A stretch of 64,000 nt of DNA from Companilactobacillus farciminis KCTC 3681 = DSM 20184 (GCF_002706745.1 NZ_CP017702.1:2294001-2358000), one strand, 5' to 3'; positions 34,041 through 42,486 are shown, numbered from the stretch's first letter. Notes: generated from the letters alone by a model not told the origin. Numbers and translations are program-made.

Positions 34041-35303
34041 CTATTTATAAAATGTTTCTCTAACTGCTTGTGTAATTGCGATTTGAACGTGTGCATATGA
34101 CAAACCACCTTGAATATATAGTGAATATGGTGGTCTGATTGGTCCATCAGATGATAACTCGATAGTTGAACCTTCAACGAAACTACCTGAAGCCATAACG
34201 ACGTCATCTTCATAGCCATCTTGGTGACTAGGAATTGGATCAACGAAAGAATTCATTGGTGAATAGTGTTGAATGGCAGCACAGAACTTAACCATTGGAT
34301 CTGGATCACCGAAGGAAACTGTTTGAACGATATCTGTTCTTGGAGCATCCCACTTAGGTGAAACATTCATGCCCATTTCTTCGCACAAAGCTGAAGTGAA
34401 GATCATACCTTTCAAGGCTTCACCAGTCGTATGAGCGGCCATGAAGAATCCTTGATAGAAGTCACGCAAGTAACCCCAAGTAGCACCTTCACCTTTACCA
34501 GCACCAGGAACTGTCAAACGTGAACCGGCACCGTCAACTAAGTCTTCACGACCAACGATGTAAGCACCACTCTTAACTAAACCAGCTCCAGCATTCTTGT
34601 AAAGTGAACCAGCCATGATATCAGCACCGTAGAAAGTTGGTTCTTCTTTTTCTGAAAATTCACCGTAACAATTATCGATGAAGACGTTGACGTCAGGACG
34701 AATTGATTTAACGAATTTGATCATCTTGGCAATTTTTTCAACTGTGAAACTATCTCGAACGGCGTAACCACGAGAACGTTGAATAGCAACCACTTTGATG
34801 GATTCATCTTGTAAGTCTTTTTTGGCTTGATCATAGTCAACTGAACCATCATCTAGTAATCCAGTCGCTTTGAAATCAATCCCGTATTCCTTCATGTTGC
34901 CGCGCTTGTTTCCAGCTAAACCGATAACTTCTTGGATCGTATCGTAAGGAGTTCCTGTTAAATAATAAAGCGTATTGCCGGGACGCAACATACTGAACAA
35001 AGCTGTTGAAATAGCGTGTGTTCCTGAAGCAAATTGAGGACGAACTAAGGCGTCGTCAACTTTGAAATAGTCAGCGTAAATTGCTTCAATTTTGTCACGG
35101 CCGATATCATCGTAACCATAACCAGTTGATGGTACTAAATCCTCTTCCCCAACACGGTGCTTTCTAAATAAGTTCAAAACTCGTTGTTGATTGTACAAAA
35201 CTTGTTGGTCAATCTCCTCTAGACGTGGTTGAATCAACCTTTCTACTTTAGCAACTTTGTTCTTTAAATCTTCTGGTAAATCATCTGTCCATGATAATGA
35301 CAT
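34041..35303 (-). CDS. Methionine gamma-lyase-related PLP enzyme (YnbB type)
   Basis: 420-aa fold-type I PLP protein often labelled aluminium resistance protein or methionine gamma-lyase family (B. subtilis YnbB). Seen: QFASGTHAIS near residue 90, VFIDNCYGEF with the PLP-Asp near 210, and SLYKNAGAGLVKSGAYIVG with the Schiff-base Lys near 237. ATG at 35303 follows GAGGGAG. It starts 12 bp after the ornithine decarboxylase stop, so the two are co-transcribed; the functional link is not known. Whether it cleaves methionine or cystathionine cannot be told. Confidence 0.85.
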   Translation of the reverse strand: MSLSWTDDLPEDLKNKVAKVERLIQPRLEEIDQQVLYNQQRVLNLFRKHRVGEEDLVPSTGYGYDDIGRDKIEAIYADYFKVDDALVRPQFASGTHAISTALFSMLRPGNTLYYLTGTPYDTIQEVIGLAGNKRGNMKEYGIDFKATGLLDDGSVDYDQAKKDLQDESIKVVAIQRSRGYAVRDSFTVEKIAKMIKFVKSIRPDVNVFIDNCYGEFSEKEEPTFYGADIMAGSLYKNAGAGLVKSGAYIVGREDLVDGAGSRLTVPGAGKGEGATWGYLRDFYQGFFMAAHTTGEALKGMIFTSALCEEMGMNVSPKWDAPRTDIVQTVSFGDPDPMVKFCAAIQHYSPMNSFVDPIPSHQDGYEDDVVMASGSFVEGSTIELSSDGPIRPPYSLYIQGGLSYAHVQIAITQAVRETFYK

Positions 35304-35314
35304 AATAAACTCCC

Positions 35315-37408
35315 TCAATAATTATTTTTTAAAACTTCCGCTTGTACAGAAATTGTTCCGTCCGCATTCTTATCCCAATATACACCTTGAATTTCTGGCA
35401 CAAAACCAGGAAAACGTTCGATAGCTCCAACGAGATCTTCAAAATACTTCAAATCGACATCTTGCCATTTTTCACCAGGTGCCACAATGAAGACTCCGGG
35501 AGGGTATGGCAATGCCCCTTCGACTGCAATTCGACCTTTGATATCCTTCAAATCAACCAATTCACTCTGATTTTTCATGAACAATCTATCTGCTTGAGCC
35601 GGTGTCATCTCGTAATTTTGCATGTCCTTTTTGGCAAACAATTCCTTTTGAAGAGTAAAAGTCTTGTTTTGACGATAGTAGTCATGCATCTCTTGGCACA
35701 ACTGTTTCAAAGTATAACCTTGATAACGTTTTGGATATTGTTGCGCTAATCTTGGCAAAACTTCTGTTAATGGAGCATCGGCCAAATACAAACGCTCAAA
35801 TTCCAAAAAGGCCTCTAATAGTATATCTAATTCTTCCCTTGAATCGCCAGGAGTTAGTAGGAATAATAATGAATTCAAATCATCTTTGGCACGGATAATT
35901 CGTTTCTCCATCAAAAATTCCGCTACTACTGGACCAGGAATCCCTGAATCTTGATATTGAGCATTTTTGATATCGACCCCCGGCGTTATAACGGTAATTT
36001 TCAGTGGGTCGATCATTGCTTGTCCGTCAGCAATTTTTTTGAAACCATGCCAATTATCGCTACTCTTCAAATTCCAATACTCACTGTGAGTAGCTAAATC
36101 ATCGGTACTGATCTGCAAGAAGTTATCGGGAACTAAAGGTTTAAATAATTTAGACTTCTGTAACAACTGCTTACGCCATTCAATACCCAAACGTAAAGTT
36201 TCATCCCACCAATTCTTATTACCTTGACCAGCTGTCAAATAGGCGTTGACTGTCAAAGAAGCGTAAATTGGATAAGAATAACTAGATGTGACGAATTTCA
36301 AATAAGCGTTGTTGAAATGTTTATGGTCGACATAACGAGCTTGGCCTTTCAGATGGGCATCTTTTTTCAAAATCTGTGAAGTTTGCGCAAGTCCTGCCTG
36401 TTGTTTGTGTAATGATTGCGTTACTAAGATTCCTGGATCATCTGGTCCGTATTCCAACGATAATGGTGAGAGATGTTTCATGATAGGCACGAATTGTTCA
36501 AATCCACCCCATGCGCAGTCGAACAAAATGTAATCGCAGAGATGGCCGATTTTATCAATTATCCATTGTGCATCGTAGAAAACACCATCGTATGTTTCTA
36601 ATTGTAAGATTGCTAATCTAAAAGGACGCTTGGCTTGAGCTCTTTTAGGATCAACTTTACTGATTTCTTTACGTAATTTATCTTCGTCTAAGGCTTCAGG
36701 ATTCATTTCTCCAATCAAACCCAAAGGATTACGATCAGTTGGCACATAGACTGGCTTGGCCCCACTCATCACCAAAGCACTGTTGTAAAGCGACTTGTGA
36801 TTATTGCGGTCAAATAAAACTAAATCATCTTCAGATAACAAGGCACTGGCACAAATCGAATTAGAGCTGGTTGTCCCATTAGTACAAAAATAAACTTTAT
36901 CGGCGTTATACGTTTGCGCGGCCTTTTGTTCAGCCGTCAGTGGAGTTCCTTCGTGAGTCATCGTATCGCCCAATTCAGCGACAGTATCGGACGTATCGGC
37001 GAACATTAAATTCTTACCGAAGAAACGATTGAAGACTACACCAGCTGGATGTTTTTCATAGTATTGACCGTTATGGTGTCCCGGAGTTGTAAAACTGATT
37101 GGTTTGTCTTCCGCAAAGTTGATCAAGTCGCTCAAAAAGCCTGGTACCATCTTAGTTTGATAGTCATTTGCTAGTTGTAGCGCCTTAACCGTAACGTCAG
37201 TCTTCCCATCAGTTGTAATAATAGGAATGCCTAGACCTGATGTTTCTTGTAGATTTTTGGCGACTGACAAATTCTTTTGATCGTGTTCATTCAAGACGAT
37301 TGCTGCTAATTCTGAAGCAGTGGCGTTTTCTGTAAATGAAACTATCTCAAAATCAGTCGAATCGCTGATTATCACATCATTTCCGATGGCAATTTTCAGA
37401 AAATTCAT
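35315..37408 (-). CDS. Ornithine decarboxylase (inducible, fold-type I)
   Basis: 697-aa Orn/Lys/Arg decarboxylase with an N-terminal wing domain (residues 1-105), a PLP core and a C-terminal domain. Core motifs: SFTTPGHHNGQYY near 120, CTNGTTSSN near 180, DCAWGGFEQF with the PLP-binding Asp near 310, and TQSLHKQQAGLAQTS with the Schiff-base Lys near 345. Length and order fit OdcI of Lactobacillus 30a, which converts ornithine to putrescine and CO2, consuming a proton. Paired with a divergent APC permease it suggests an acid-resistance or energy-yielding exchange system. Lysine or arginine as substrate is not excluded. GGAGG precedes the ATG. Confidence 0.88.
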   Translation of the reverse strand: MNFLKIAIGNDVIISDSTDFEIVSFTENATASELAAIVLNEHDQKNLSVAKNLQETSGLGIPIITTDGKTDVTVKALQLANDYQTKMVPGFLSDLINFAEDKPISFTTPGHHNGQYYEKHPAGVVFNRFFGKNLMFADTSDTVAELGDTMTHEGTPLTAEQKAAQTYNADKVYFCTNGTTSSNSICASALLSEDDLVLFDRNNHKSLYNSALVMSGAKPVYVPTDRNPLGLIGEMNPEALDEDKLRKEISKVDPKRAQAKRPFRLAILQLETYDGVFYDAQWIIDKIGHLCDYILFDCAWGGFEQFVPIMKHLSPLSLEYGPDDPGILVTQSLHKQQAGLAQTSQILKKDAHLKGQARYVDHKHFNNAYLKFVTSSYSYPIYASLTVNAYLTAGQGNKNWWDETLRLGIEWRKQLLQKSKLFKPLVPDNFLQISTDDLATHSEYWNLKSSDNWHGFKKIADGQAMIDPLKITVITPGVDIKNAQYQDSGIPGPVVAEFLMEKRIIRAKDDLNSLLFLLTPGDSREELDILLEAFLEFERLYLADAPLTEVLPRLAQQYPKRYQGYTLKQLCQEMHDYYRQNKTFTLQKELFAKKDMQNYEMTPAQADRLFMKNQSELVDLKDIKGRIAVEGALPYPPGVFIVAPGEKWQDVDLKYFEDLVGAIERFPGFVPEIQGVYWDKNADGTISVQAEVLKNNY

Positions 37409-37597
37409 AATTTCCTCCTATTATTTTAATGTTTTTTCAAAAAAGTATTGCAAATGATATATAAATACTTATAATTTTCTGGGTATGTTTTTTTCATTTT
37501 AGCAATATTATTTATGAAAATTTATTACGGCATTGATTATATCTACACATTGGAGTCATAACAAGTGAAATTCAACAGTTCTTTACTTACATTAAAG

Positions 37598-37649
37598 CCC
37601 CCAAATCGTTGGAGTCTACTAACACAAGACTTTTACACGAATTCGGGGG
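37598..37649 (+). promoter_or_regulatory. Possible leader hairpin covering the permease ribosome site
   Basis: CCCCCAAAT at 37598-37606 can pair with ATTCGGGGG at 37641-37649, which contains the ribosome binding site of the permease (start TTG at 37659). Two TTGGAGTC copies lie nearby (37551, 37609). No terminator follows, so any control would be at translation. Confidence 0.4.
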
Positions 37650-37658
37650 AAAATAAAA

Positions 37659-39110
37659 TTGGAATCTTTAGAACCAAATAAAAAGCACTATTTAAGTTGG
37701 CCGGTCATTGCCTTGATCGACTTCGTTACTATCATCAGTTTTGAAAACATCTTTTATCCATTTCAAAACCAAGGACTATCTGTGGTCATCTCATGGATTT
37801 TCCTACTCTTCGCCTACGTTATTCCTTACGCTTTGATTTCCAGTCAAATGAGTTTAACGTTGGACAATCAAGCCGGAGGTTTAGCTTCATGGGTTCGTCA
37901 TTCCAGTAATAACACTCTAGGTTATTGGACTTCTTGGATGTATTGGGTTCAAAGTGTGCCCTACATCGTCGATGTTTCTAACTCGGTTATCGTTTCATTC
38001 AGTTGGATGTTCTTAGGTAACAATACTTTAGATAAAAGAATGTCAACTTTCTGGTTTGGAATCCTAACTTTTGCTATCATTTTGATCTTTATCTTATTAG
38101 AAAATGTTATCAAAAACTCACTAGAAATCCTTTCACTAATTGGTGGAGGTGCCATGTTCATCATGTCAGCTTTGTTCGTTCTATTAGCTGGCTACGCTGT
38201 TTTACACGGCCACCATATCGCTACACAACCTTTCAACTGGGGAGCTTTCAAGCCTAACTTTAGTCTGAAATACTTCTCAACAACTGGATTATTGATTTTT
38301 GCCATGTCCGGGGCTGAACTAGCTGCGCCATACGTCGTTCAAATGCGTGATCCTAAACACGAATTTCCCAAAGCTATGTGGCTACTTGCTATCATGACTG
38401 GATTCTTGACTATCTTTGGTACTTTGGCCTTAGCAATGTTCTTCAACGCCAACCACATTCCACATGATTTCAAGATGAACGGTCCTTACTATGCCTTCCA
38501 ATTATTGGGTAACAGTTTGGGTGTCGGTAAATTATTGATGTACATCTTTGCGGTCGTTCAAGCAATCTTCATGATGGCTCAATTAGCTGTCTTGCTCGAT
38601 GCTTCCAGTCGTGTCTTTGCCGGTGATGTCGCTGACAAGTTCATGCCTAAGTGGTTGACTAAGAAAAATAAGAATGGTCGTCCTGTTCACAGTTACACGA
38701 TGACAACTGGTTTGAGTTTGTTCCTATTATTGCTAACAGGTACTTTGCCAAATATCAACACTATTTATAACTGGTTGTTAAATATCAACGGAATCATTTC
38801 ACCATATAAAACTTGTTGGGTTTTCTTCGCCTTCGTTGCTATGAGAATGCACCAAGACAAGTTCCATTCAGATTATACTTTCATCAAAAATAAAACTGGC
38901 GCTTTGATCGTCGGTGGTTGGTGTCTAGCCTTTACCTTCATCTGTGCTACTTTAGGATTCATCCCTCAAGAAGCTAAGTTCGGTACTGGTGCTTTCAATC
39001 ATCAACTTCTACTAAACTTCATTACTGTTATCGTCTTATTCGGACTAGGCTTCGTTATGCCATGGTTACGAAAACGCGAGCAACGTCGTGAAGGTATGGA
39101 ATTAAGTTAA
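37659..39110 (+). CDS. APC-family amino acid/polyamine permease
   Basis: 483-aa protein with 12 helices. The N-terminus (SWPVIALIDFVTIISFENIFYPFQNQG) differs from the usual GxG motif of the first APC helix and resembles glutamate/GABA and ornithine antiporters of the APC superfamily. Helix 6 has LLIFAMSGAELAAPYV. Start is TTG behind GGGGGA. It is divergent from the ornithine decarboxylase, so ornithine uptake/putrescine export is the likely job; this rests on context. Confidence 0.8.
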   Translation: MESLEPNKKHYLSWPVIALIDFVTIISFENIFYPFQNQGLSVVISWIFLLFAYVIPYALISSQMSLTLDNQAGGLASWVRHSSNNTLGYWTSWMYWVQSVPYIVDVSNSVIVSFSWMFLGNNTLDKRMSTFWFGILTFAIILIFILLENVIKNSLEILSLIGGGAMFIMSALFVLLAGYAVLHGHHIATQPFNWGAFKPNFSLKYFSTTGLLIFAMSGAELAAPYVVQMRDPKHEFPKAMWLLAIMTGFLTIFGTLALAMFFNANHIPHDFKMNGPYYAFQLLGNSLGVGKLLMYIFAVVQAIFMMAQLAVLLDASSRVFAGDVADKFMPKWLTKKNKNGRPVHSYTMTTGLSLFLLLLTGTLPNINTIYNWLLNINGIISPYKTCWVFFAFVAMRMHQDKFHSDYTFIKNKTGALIVGGWCLAFTFICATLGFIPQEAKFGTGAFNHQLLLNFITVIVLFGLGFVMPWLRKREQRREGMELS

Positions 39111-39112
39111 TA

Positions 39113-39131
39113 TTCCGGACTAGATCCTACG
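39113..39131. repeat. Fragment of the palindromic intergenic repeat (A-type end)
   Basis: TTCCGGACTAGATCCTACG begins like the right end of copy A1 (TTCCGGACTAGAT) right after the permease stop codon. Only this end is left. Confidence 0.45.
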
Positions 39132-39208
39132 TTCTTTCTTTACTTGGATACAAAACAATTGAGATATTATTGTCCATGTGTACAATGTATTAATAGAGAG
39201 GTTCACTT

Positions 39209-39316
39209 ATGACTGATAAAAATGGCATGACTAGTTCGGATAAAGAACTTTTAAAAATTGTTAATGAACTAATCAAAGAAAACAAAAATGTCTTGAAAAG
39301 ATTGGAACAATTATAA
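39209..39316 (+). CDS. 35-aa charged helical peptide, hypothetical
   Basis: Short frame beginning MTDKNGMTSS and continuing as a Lys/Glu/Leu-rich heptad-like helix that ends in VLKRLEQL. AGAGAGG precedes the ATG at seven bases, and a strong terminator hairpin follows 40 bp later, so it probably is a small transcript with a real product. There is no double-glycine leader or Cys, so it does not look like a class II bacteriocin. It stands at the border of the immunity-gene island. Confidence 0.5.
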   Translation: MTDKNGMTSSDKELLKIVNELIKENKNVLKRLEQL

Positions 39317-39352
39317 TACCTAGTTCGATTACCAGGTATTCATTATAGACAG

Positions 39353-39408
39353 AATCAAAAGGGCAGAACTGCTAACAATTGTGTTAGTGGCTCTGCCTTT
39401 TTGATTTA
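39353..39408. terminator. Bidirectional terminator, recurring GCTAACA type (copy 1)
   Basis: AATCAAAAGGGCAGAACTG ... CTCTGCCTTTTTGATT form a long stem; its upper part GCTAACA/TGTTAGTG is shared with hairpins at 39784 and 42313. Confidence 0.85.
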
Positions 39409-39732
39409 CCTATGGAATAGATTCAAAAGCGTATAAGCTAGAGAATTATCAGATGGTCCCTTTTTCATATTAACAATTGCGGACCAGTTTTTTCTCGTTT
39501 CTGTATTAAAAGAAACATTTCCATTAGCGATCTTTAAACTAATCTGTTGGACTAAATCATGAACCAAGTTATCAAACACTAAACCCTGACATTTTTCCCT
39601 TGATAATTTGAATATCCCATCGTTTAATAGTTTTATTATTTGTTGATTCGTTTCATTGTTAATGTTTAGTAAAAGATCTTGCTGAAACTCAATCAATAGT
39701 TTTAACATTTTCTGTTGCTGATTATACTTCAT
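39406..39732 (-). CDS. Bacteriocin immunity-like protein
   Basis: 108-aa all-helical soluble protein (KMLKLLIEFQQDLLLNIN, QIIKLLNDGIFKLSRE, LVHDLVQQISLKIAN), ending YTLLNLFHR. Size and helix pattern fit the enterocin A/pediocin-type immunity fold, which protects cells by blocking the bacteriocin-bound mannose PTS. Sequence similarity to a particular member is not obvious to me. It is the last of four minus-strand genes of this kind; a recurring terminator hairpin lies on each side. Confidence 0.55.
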   Translation of the reverse strand: MKYNQQQKMLKLLIEFQQDLLLNINNETNQQIIKLLNDGIFKLSREKCQGLVFDNLVHDLVQQISLKIANGNVSFNTETRKNWSAIVNMKKGPSDNSLAYTLLNLFHR

Positions 39733-39783
39733 CCTTCACACCCCAATTACCTTTCCAAACCAGATTTTATTGGCAACATTTAA

Positions 39784-39833
39784 AATCAAAAAGCAGGACT
39801 GCTAACAACTGCGTTAGTGGTTCTGCTTTTTTG
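39784..39833 (-). terminator. Recurring GCTAACA-type terminator (copy 2)
   Basis: AAAAAGCAGGACTGCTAACA and the facing GTTAGTGGTTCTGCTTTTTT; nearly the same hairpin as at 39353. It ends the operon of immunity genes upstream. Confidence 0.8.
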
Positions 39834-39835
39834 TA

Positions 39836-40105
39836 CTAAGAGATGATTGAAATGTTATCGCGTCCTCCATATCCTAAGTACACTCTGGATAATTCAGTAA
39901 AAAACGGTACAACATCAGGTGATAGCTGCTTTTTTAATGACAATAGTGACAATTGTATTTTAAGTTTTCCAGCCACAGCTTCACTATCTTGACCTTTGGA
40001 AATCTTTTGTTTAGCTTCTACAAATATCTTTCTTTCCGAATCTGATACGTTATCGGACATGATCAATTCATCCATTCTTGACCAAATTAATTCTTTTTTA
40101 TCCAT
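39836..40105 (-). CDS. Enterocin A-type bacteriocin immunity protein
   Basis: 89-aa helical protein. The order SERKIFVEAKQKISKGQDSEAVAGKLKIQLSLLSLKKQLSPDVVPFFTELSRVYLGYGG closely follows the pediocin-like immunity family (helices 2-4, then a flexible Gly-rich tail that decides specificity). It would act from the cytosol on the complex of bacteriocin with mannose-PTS EIIC/EIID. AAGGA precedes the start. It lies 28 bp after the next immunity gene in an apparent four-gene cluster. Confidence 0.75.
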   Translation of the reverse strand: MDKKELIWSRMDELIMSDNVSDSERKIFVEAKQKISKGQDSEAVAGKLKIQLSLLSLKKQLSPDVVPFFTELSRVYLGYGGRDNISIIS

Positions 40106-40133
40106 AATTAGTCCTTCTTTTTAAAAATGCTAT

Positions 40134-40475
40134 TTAGCGTCGAGGCATTTTTTCAAACAACCCGTAAAACTGAGATTTATCGTCAAAGCTAGCTCGATTC
40201 CGACCATTAAGTCCCGATTTTTTAGACAAGTCACCTAATCGGATCAACAACTTATCTTCTTCTCTGGAAAATGGAACTCTACTAAAAGCTTCCATATAAA
40301 TATAATTCACTAATCTACTAAGCCATGCTTCAGGATTCTTCACCACATCTAATTTCATATAAACTTGACTCAAAACATCCGTTATATTCAACAAATAAGG
40401 TGATTGATCAGGATGCGAATGTAACGAATTGTACAATTCATGAATTACTTTTTTGGTTGTATCTATATCTAACAT
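40134..40475 (-). CDS. Bacteriocin immunity-like protein
   Basis: 113-aa helical protein (KKVIHELYNSLHSHPDQSPYLLNITDVLSQVYMKLDVVKNPEAWLSRLVNYIYME), with a basic, Gly/Arg-containing tail (KKSGLNGRNRASF). The size, helical content and location within a run of immunity genes suggest the same function; the sequence has diverged enough that I cannot name the bacteriocin class. AAAGGAG precedes the ATG; the upstream gene ends 20 bp before. Confidence 0.55.
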   Translation of the reverse strand: MLDIDTTKKVIHELYNSLHSHPDQSPYLLNITDVLSQVYMKLDVVKNPEAWLSRLVNYIYMEAFSRVPFSREEDKLLIRLGDLSKKSGLNGRNRASFDDKSQFYGLFEKMPRR

Positions 40476-40495
40476 TAACTATCTCCTTTAAATAT

Positions 40496-40831
40496 TTACT
40501 CTAAATAACTATTATTGATTCCGATATATCCAAGATTAGTTCCAATAGGTTTTAATTTTATGAGAATTGGGTAAATAGTATCGTAAAATTGTGATGCTTC
40601 AGTTGTTAATCCCTTATTTCTCAAGGCTAACTGCTGAAAACTAACCACGATTTGATTTAGAACTGCCACAATATATCTACCTTTTTCCAAATCCTTTTTT
40701 GCCATAAGTCCTATTTTTCTTTCGCTGGTAGAAATATTAGGATTCAAGACAAAATCATACAGATCACTTAATACTAATTCTTCCTCTTTATTGTTGGACA
40801 TACTGTTAAAAGTACTACCAACAACCATCAT
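40496..40831 (-). CDS. Bacteriocin immunity protein (enterocin A type)
   Basis: Up to 111 aa. NPNISTSERKIGLMAKKDLEKGRYIVAVLNQIVVSFQQLALRNKGLTTEASQFYDTIYPIL matches the helix pattern of the pediocin-like immunity family, and the tail NLGYIGINNSYLE resembles the specificity tail. The start is unsettled: ATG at 40831 and the in-frame ATG at 40801 (MSNNKEEEL) are both possible, and neither has a good ribosome site; the shorter form fits family length better. First gene of the minus-strand cluster. Confidence 0.68.
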   Translation of the reverse strand: MMVVGSTFNSMSNNKEEELVLSDLYDFVLNPNISTSERKIGLMAKKDLEKGRYIVAVLNQIVVSFQQLALRNKGLTTEASQFYDTIYPILIKLKPIGTNLGYIGINNSYLE

Positions 40832-41003
40832 AGACGATAACCGCAGACCATCCGTGATTTAAAAGTTAAACTCATTTTACGTTATCAAAGGTGTTATAAC
40901 AGTTGCTATATTTTTATTCCCCGCGTATCATCCTTGTCGGATGTAATGATATCTACTAATACAATTATAACAAATATTAAATTTCCACTTTGGAGGGCAC
41001 AAT

Positions 41004-41297
41004 ATGAAGAAATTAAAATGGTTTGTTGGCGGTAAAGACCGCAGCGAGGTGGCAATCTCAATTATTGACGATCTACTAGATAATTTGGATGATGACACAA
41101 CTAAACCACTCCAAGAAGTATTAACTGATTTCAAAATTGAATTAGAAAAAAGGGAGTCCGCCGTTCCCTATATCCTCAGCCGCATGAATCTAACAATCTC
41201 AACAACCATGCACAAAAACGGCATCACTTTACCTAAAGATCAACAAGAAAAGTTGCAACAATTAACTCAATTATCAAGTATTTATTATGGGTACTAA
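41004..41297 (+). CDS. Bacteriocin immunity-like protein
   Basis: 97-aa helical protein starting MKKLKWFVGGKDRSEVA, with helices IIDDLLDNLDDDTTKPLQEVLTDFKIELEKRES and PKDQQEKLQQLTQLSSIYYGY. This N-terminal pattern (KLKWFSGG type) is typical of immunity proteins of class II bacteriocins in lactobacilli. GGAGGG precedes the ATG. It is divergent from the four-gene minus-strand cluster across a 170-bp region. Confidence 0.7.
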   Translation: MKKLKWFVGGKDRSEVAISIIDDLLDNLDDDTTKPLQEVLTDFKIELEKRESAVPYILSRMNLTISTTMHKNGITLPKDQQEKLQQLTQLSSIYYGY

Positions 41298-41318
41298 AAT
41301 TCAAGACAAAAAAATCCA

Positions 41319-41347
41319 CTACTCAGGATATTTTGTTACCGCTTACT
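41319..41347 (+). promoter_or_regulatory. Candidate response-regulator box upstream of an immunity gene
   Basis: CTACTCAGGATATTTT begins here; a variant half-site GCTTACT begins 22 bp later. The block CAGGATATTTT is identical to the one at 44776-44786 upstream of the homologous gene, so the element appears shared. Confidence 0.45.
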
Positions 41348-41413
41348 TTCTTGATGCTATACTAATCTTATAGAAATATTTATAGCTCTCAATCTAGAAA
41401 GGAACAACATACG

Positions 41414-41698
41414 ATGGTAAACAAAACAGAAGTTGTCAATACTATGCAGGCCTTAGTTTCAGAATTGCAGAAGAATCACGCACAGTCAGAAACAACTTCT
41501 TATGTCAGTGAGACACTACAAAAACTTAAAAAAAGCGATGGAGTAGCCTTTACCGGAAGTTTACAACTCTTCTTTAATCAAGCTAATATCGTAAAAATAT
41601 CAGACAATATCCAACTTAATAAGGAGGAAAAAACACTTTGGCGTAAGCTGTTTGCTTTTAATTCTTTAGGGAACAATCTTTGGGGAGCCAGTCTATAA
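41414..41698 (+). CDS. Immunity-like small protein, paralogue of the one at 44.9 kb
   Basis: 94-aa helical protein. VSETLQKLKKSDGVAFTGSLQLFFNQANIVKISDNIQLNKEEKTLW aligns along its length with the 97-aa protein at 44867-45160, including the endings NSLGNNLWGASL and KNLGNDFFFGMGL. The family has no name I can recall; the setting and paired promoters suggest a bacteriocin self-protection role. AAAGGAACAACATACG precedes the ATG. A small membrane protein gene follows after 24 bp, probably in the same transcript. Confidence 0.6.
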   Translation: MVNKTEVVNTMQALVSELQKNHAQSETTSYVSETLQKLKKSDGVAFTGSLQLFFNQANIVKISDNIQLNKEEKTLWRKLFAFNSLGNNLWGASL

Positions 41699-41722
41699 TT
41701 AATAATATGGAGGTCAGGAATC

Positions 41723-41920
41723 ATGGAAAGTATCTTTGGCGTTCTATTTGTACTTATCGGCATTTGGCAATTCTTCATCAGTATCAAATATTTAAACGTT
41801 CTGAAAACAGTTGGAAATAAGACCACATCAGGATTTTCTCCACTAGCCATCTACTTCTCCCTATTCATAGGTGTTGCTTTCTTAATCATAGGGATCTCTG
41901 CAGTATTCCATTTAATCTAA
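41723..41920 (+). CDS. Two-helix small membrane protein of the immunity island
   Basis: 65-aa protein with two long hydrophobic helices (SIFGVLFVLIGIWQFFISI and PLAIYFSLFIGVAFLIIGISAVFHLI) joined by a short basic loop NVLKTVGNKTTSG. ATGGAGG-type ribosome site lies ten bases before the ATG. It may be a membrane-located immunity protein, but no family is recognised. Confidence 0.6.
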   Translation: MESIFGVLFVLIGIWQFFISIKYLNVLKTVGNKTTSGFSPLAIYFSLFIGVAFLIIGISAVFHLI

Positions 41921-42087
41921 TTTTTTGAATATGATAATCCTTCTATGGGTGTTAGGTGAATAATATAATTCATTTGATATCTTTAGAGGGATTTTTTAAT
42001 CATTATTCAAAAATGATATAATTGATCCTGCATTTATTTACACAGAGTGAATCCAATCAAAAAAACAATATGTAACAAGGGGTTAAT

Positions 42088-42315
42088 ATGTTCAAACTTA
42101 AATCATTAAATATAAACAAAAAGTTCTATAAAAAACTGGGATTCTGGGTTGGATTATCCTTACTATACGAGACATTCGGATTATTTCATCATGATCAACT
42201 TTTTTCAATAACTGGATTATTAGACATCATATGTTTGGTATTAGGCTTGGGTGCTATTTACACGGCCTTAACGGAAAATGATGAGAAGCAAGTCAACACT
42301 AACCAAAACGTATAA
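42088..42315 (+). CDS. Small membrane protein of the immunity island
   Basis: 75-aa protein. A basic N-terminus (FKLKSLNINKKFYKKLG) precedes two hydrophobic segments (FWVGLSLLYETFGLF and ITGLLDIICLVLGLGAIYTAL) and a polar tail. AAGGGG precedes the ATG. Followed at once by a terminator of the recurring type. Unknown function; possibly an immunity protein. Confidence 0.6.
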   Translation: MFKLKSLNINKKFYKKLGFWVGLSLLYETFGLFHHDQLFSITGLLDIICLVLGLGAIYTALTENDEKQVNTNQNV

Positions 42316-42360
42316 AGACAGGATTGCTAACAAATAAGTGTTAGTGATCCTGTCTTTATA
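42313..42360 (+). terminator. Recurring GCTAACA-type terminator (copy 3)
   Basis: TAAAGACAGGATTGCTAACA and the facing TGTTAGTGATCCTGTCTTTA. Its GCTAACA/TGTTAGTG upper stem is the same as in the two hairpins at 39.4 and 39.8 kb. Confidence 0.85.
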
Positions 42361-42457
42361 TTTTACATAGGGGCAAATATTTGATACGACATATGTCCTG
42401 AATAAGTGCTTTTGATATCATGAATTGCCTAAAAATATGAATTTTCGATTTAGGATT

Positions 42458-42486
42458 CCATTCACCATTTTTGTGATATTCATTCA
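42458..42486 (+). promoter_or_regulatory. Candidate direct-repeat box before the histidine kinase gene
   Basis: CCATTCA at 42458 and TCATTCA at 42480 are 22 bp apart; a third ACATTCA begins at 42492. LytTR-type regulators bind such helically phased direct repeats. The rest of the 300-bp region 42316-42618 shows nothing else I can support. Confidence 0.5.

Noticed and set aside
37409..37597. T-box or other tRNA-sensing leader before the permease
   Set aside because: No T-box sequence (TGGNACCGCG-type) and no terminator; only the ribosome-site hairpin is supportable.
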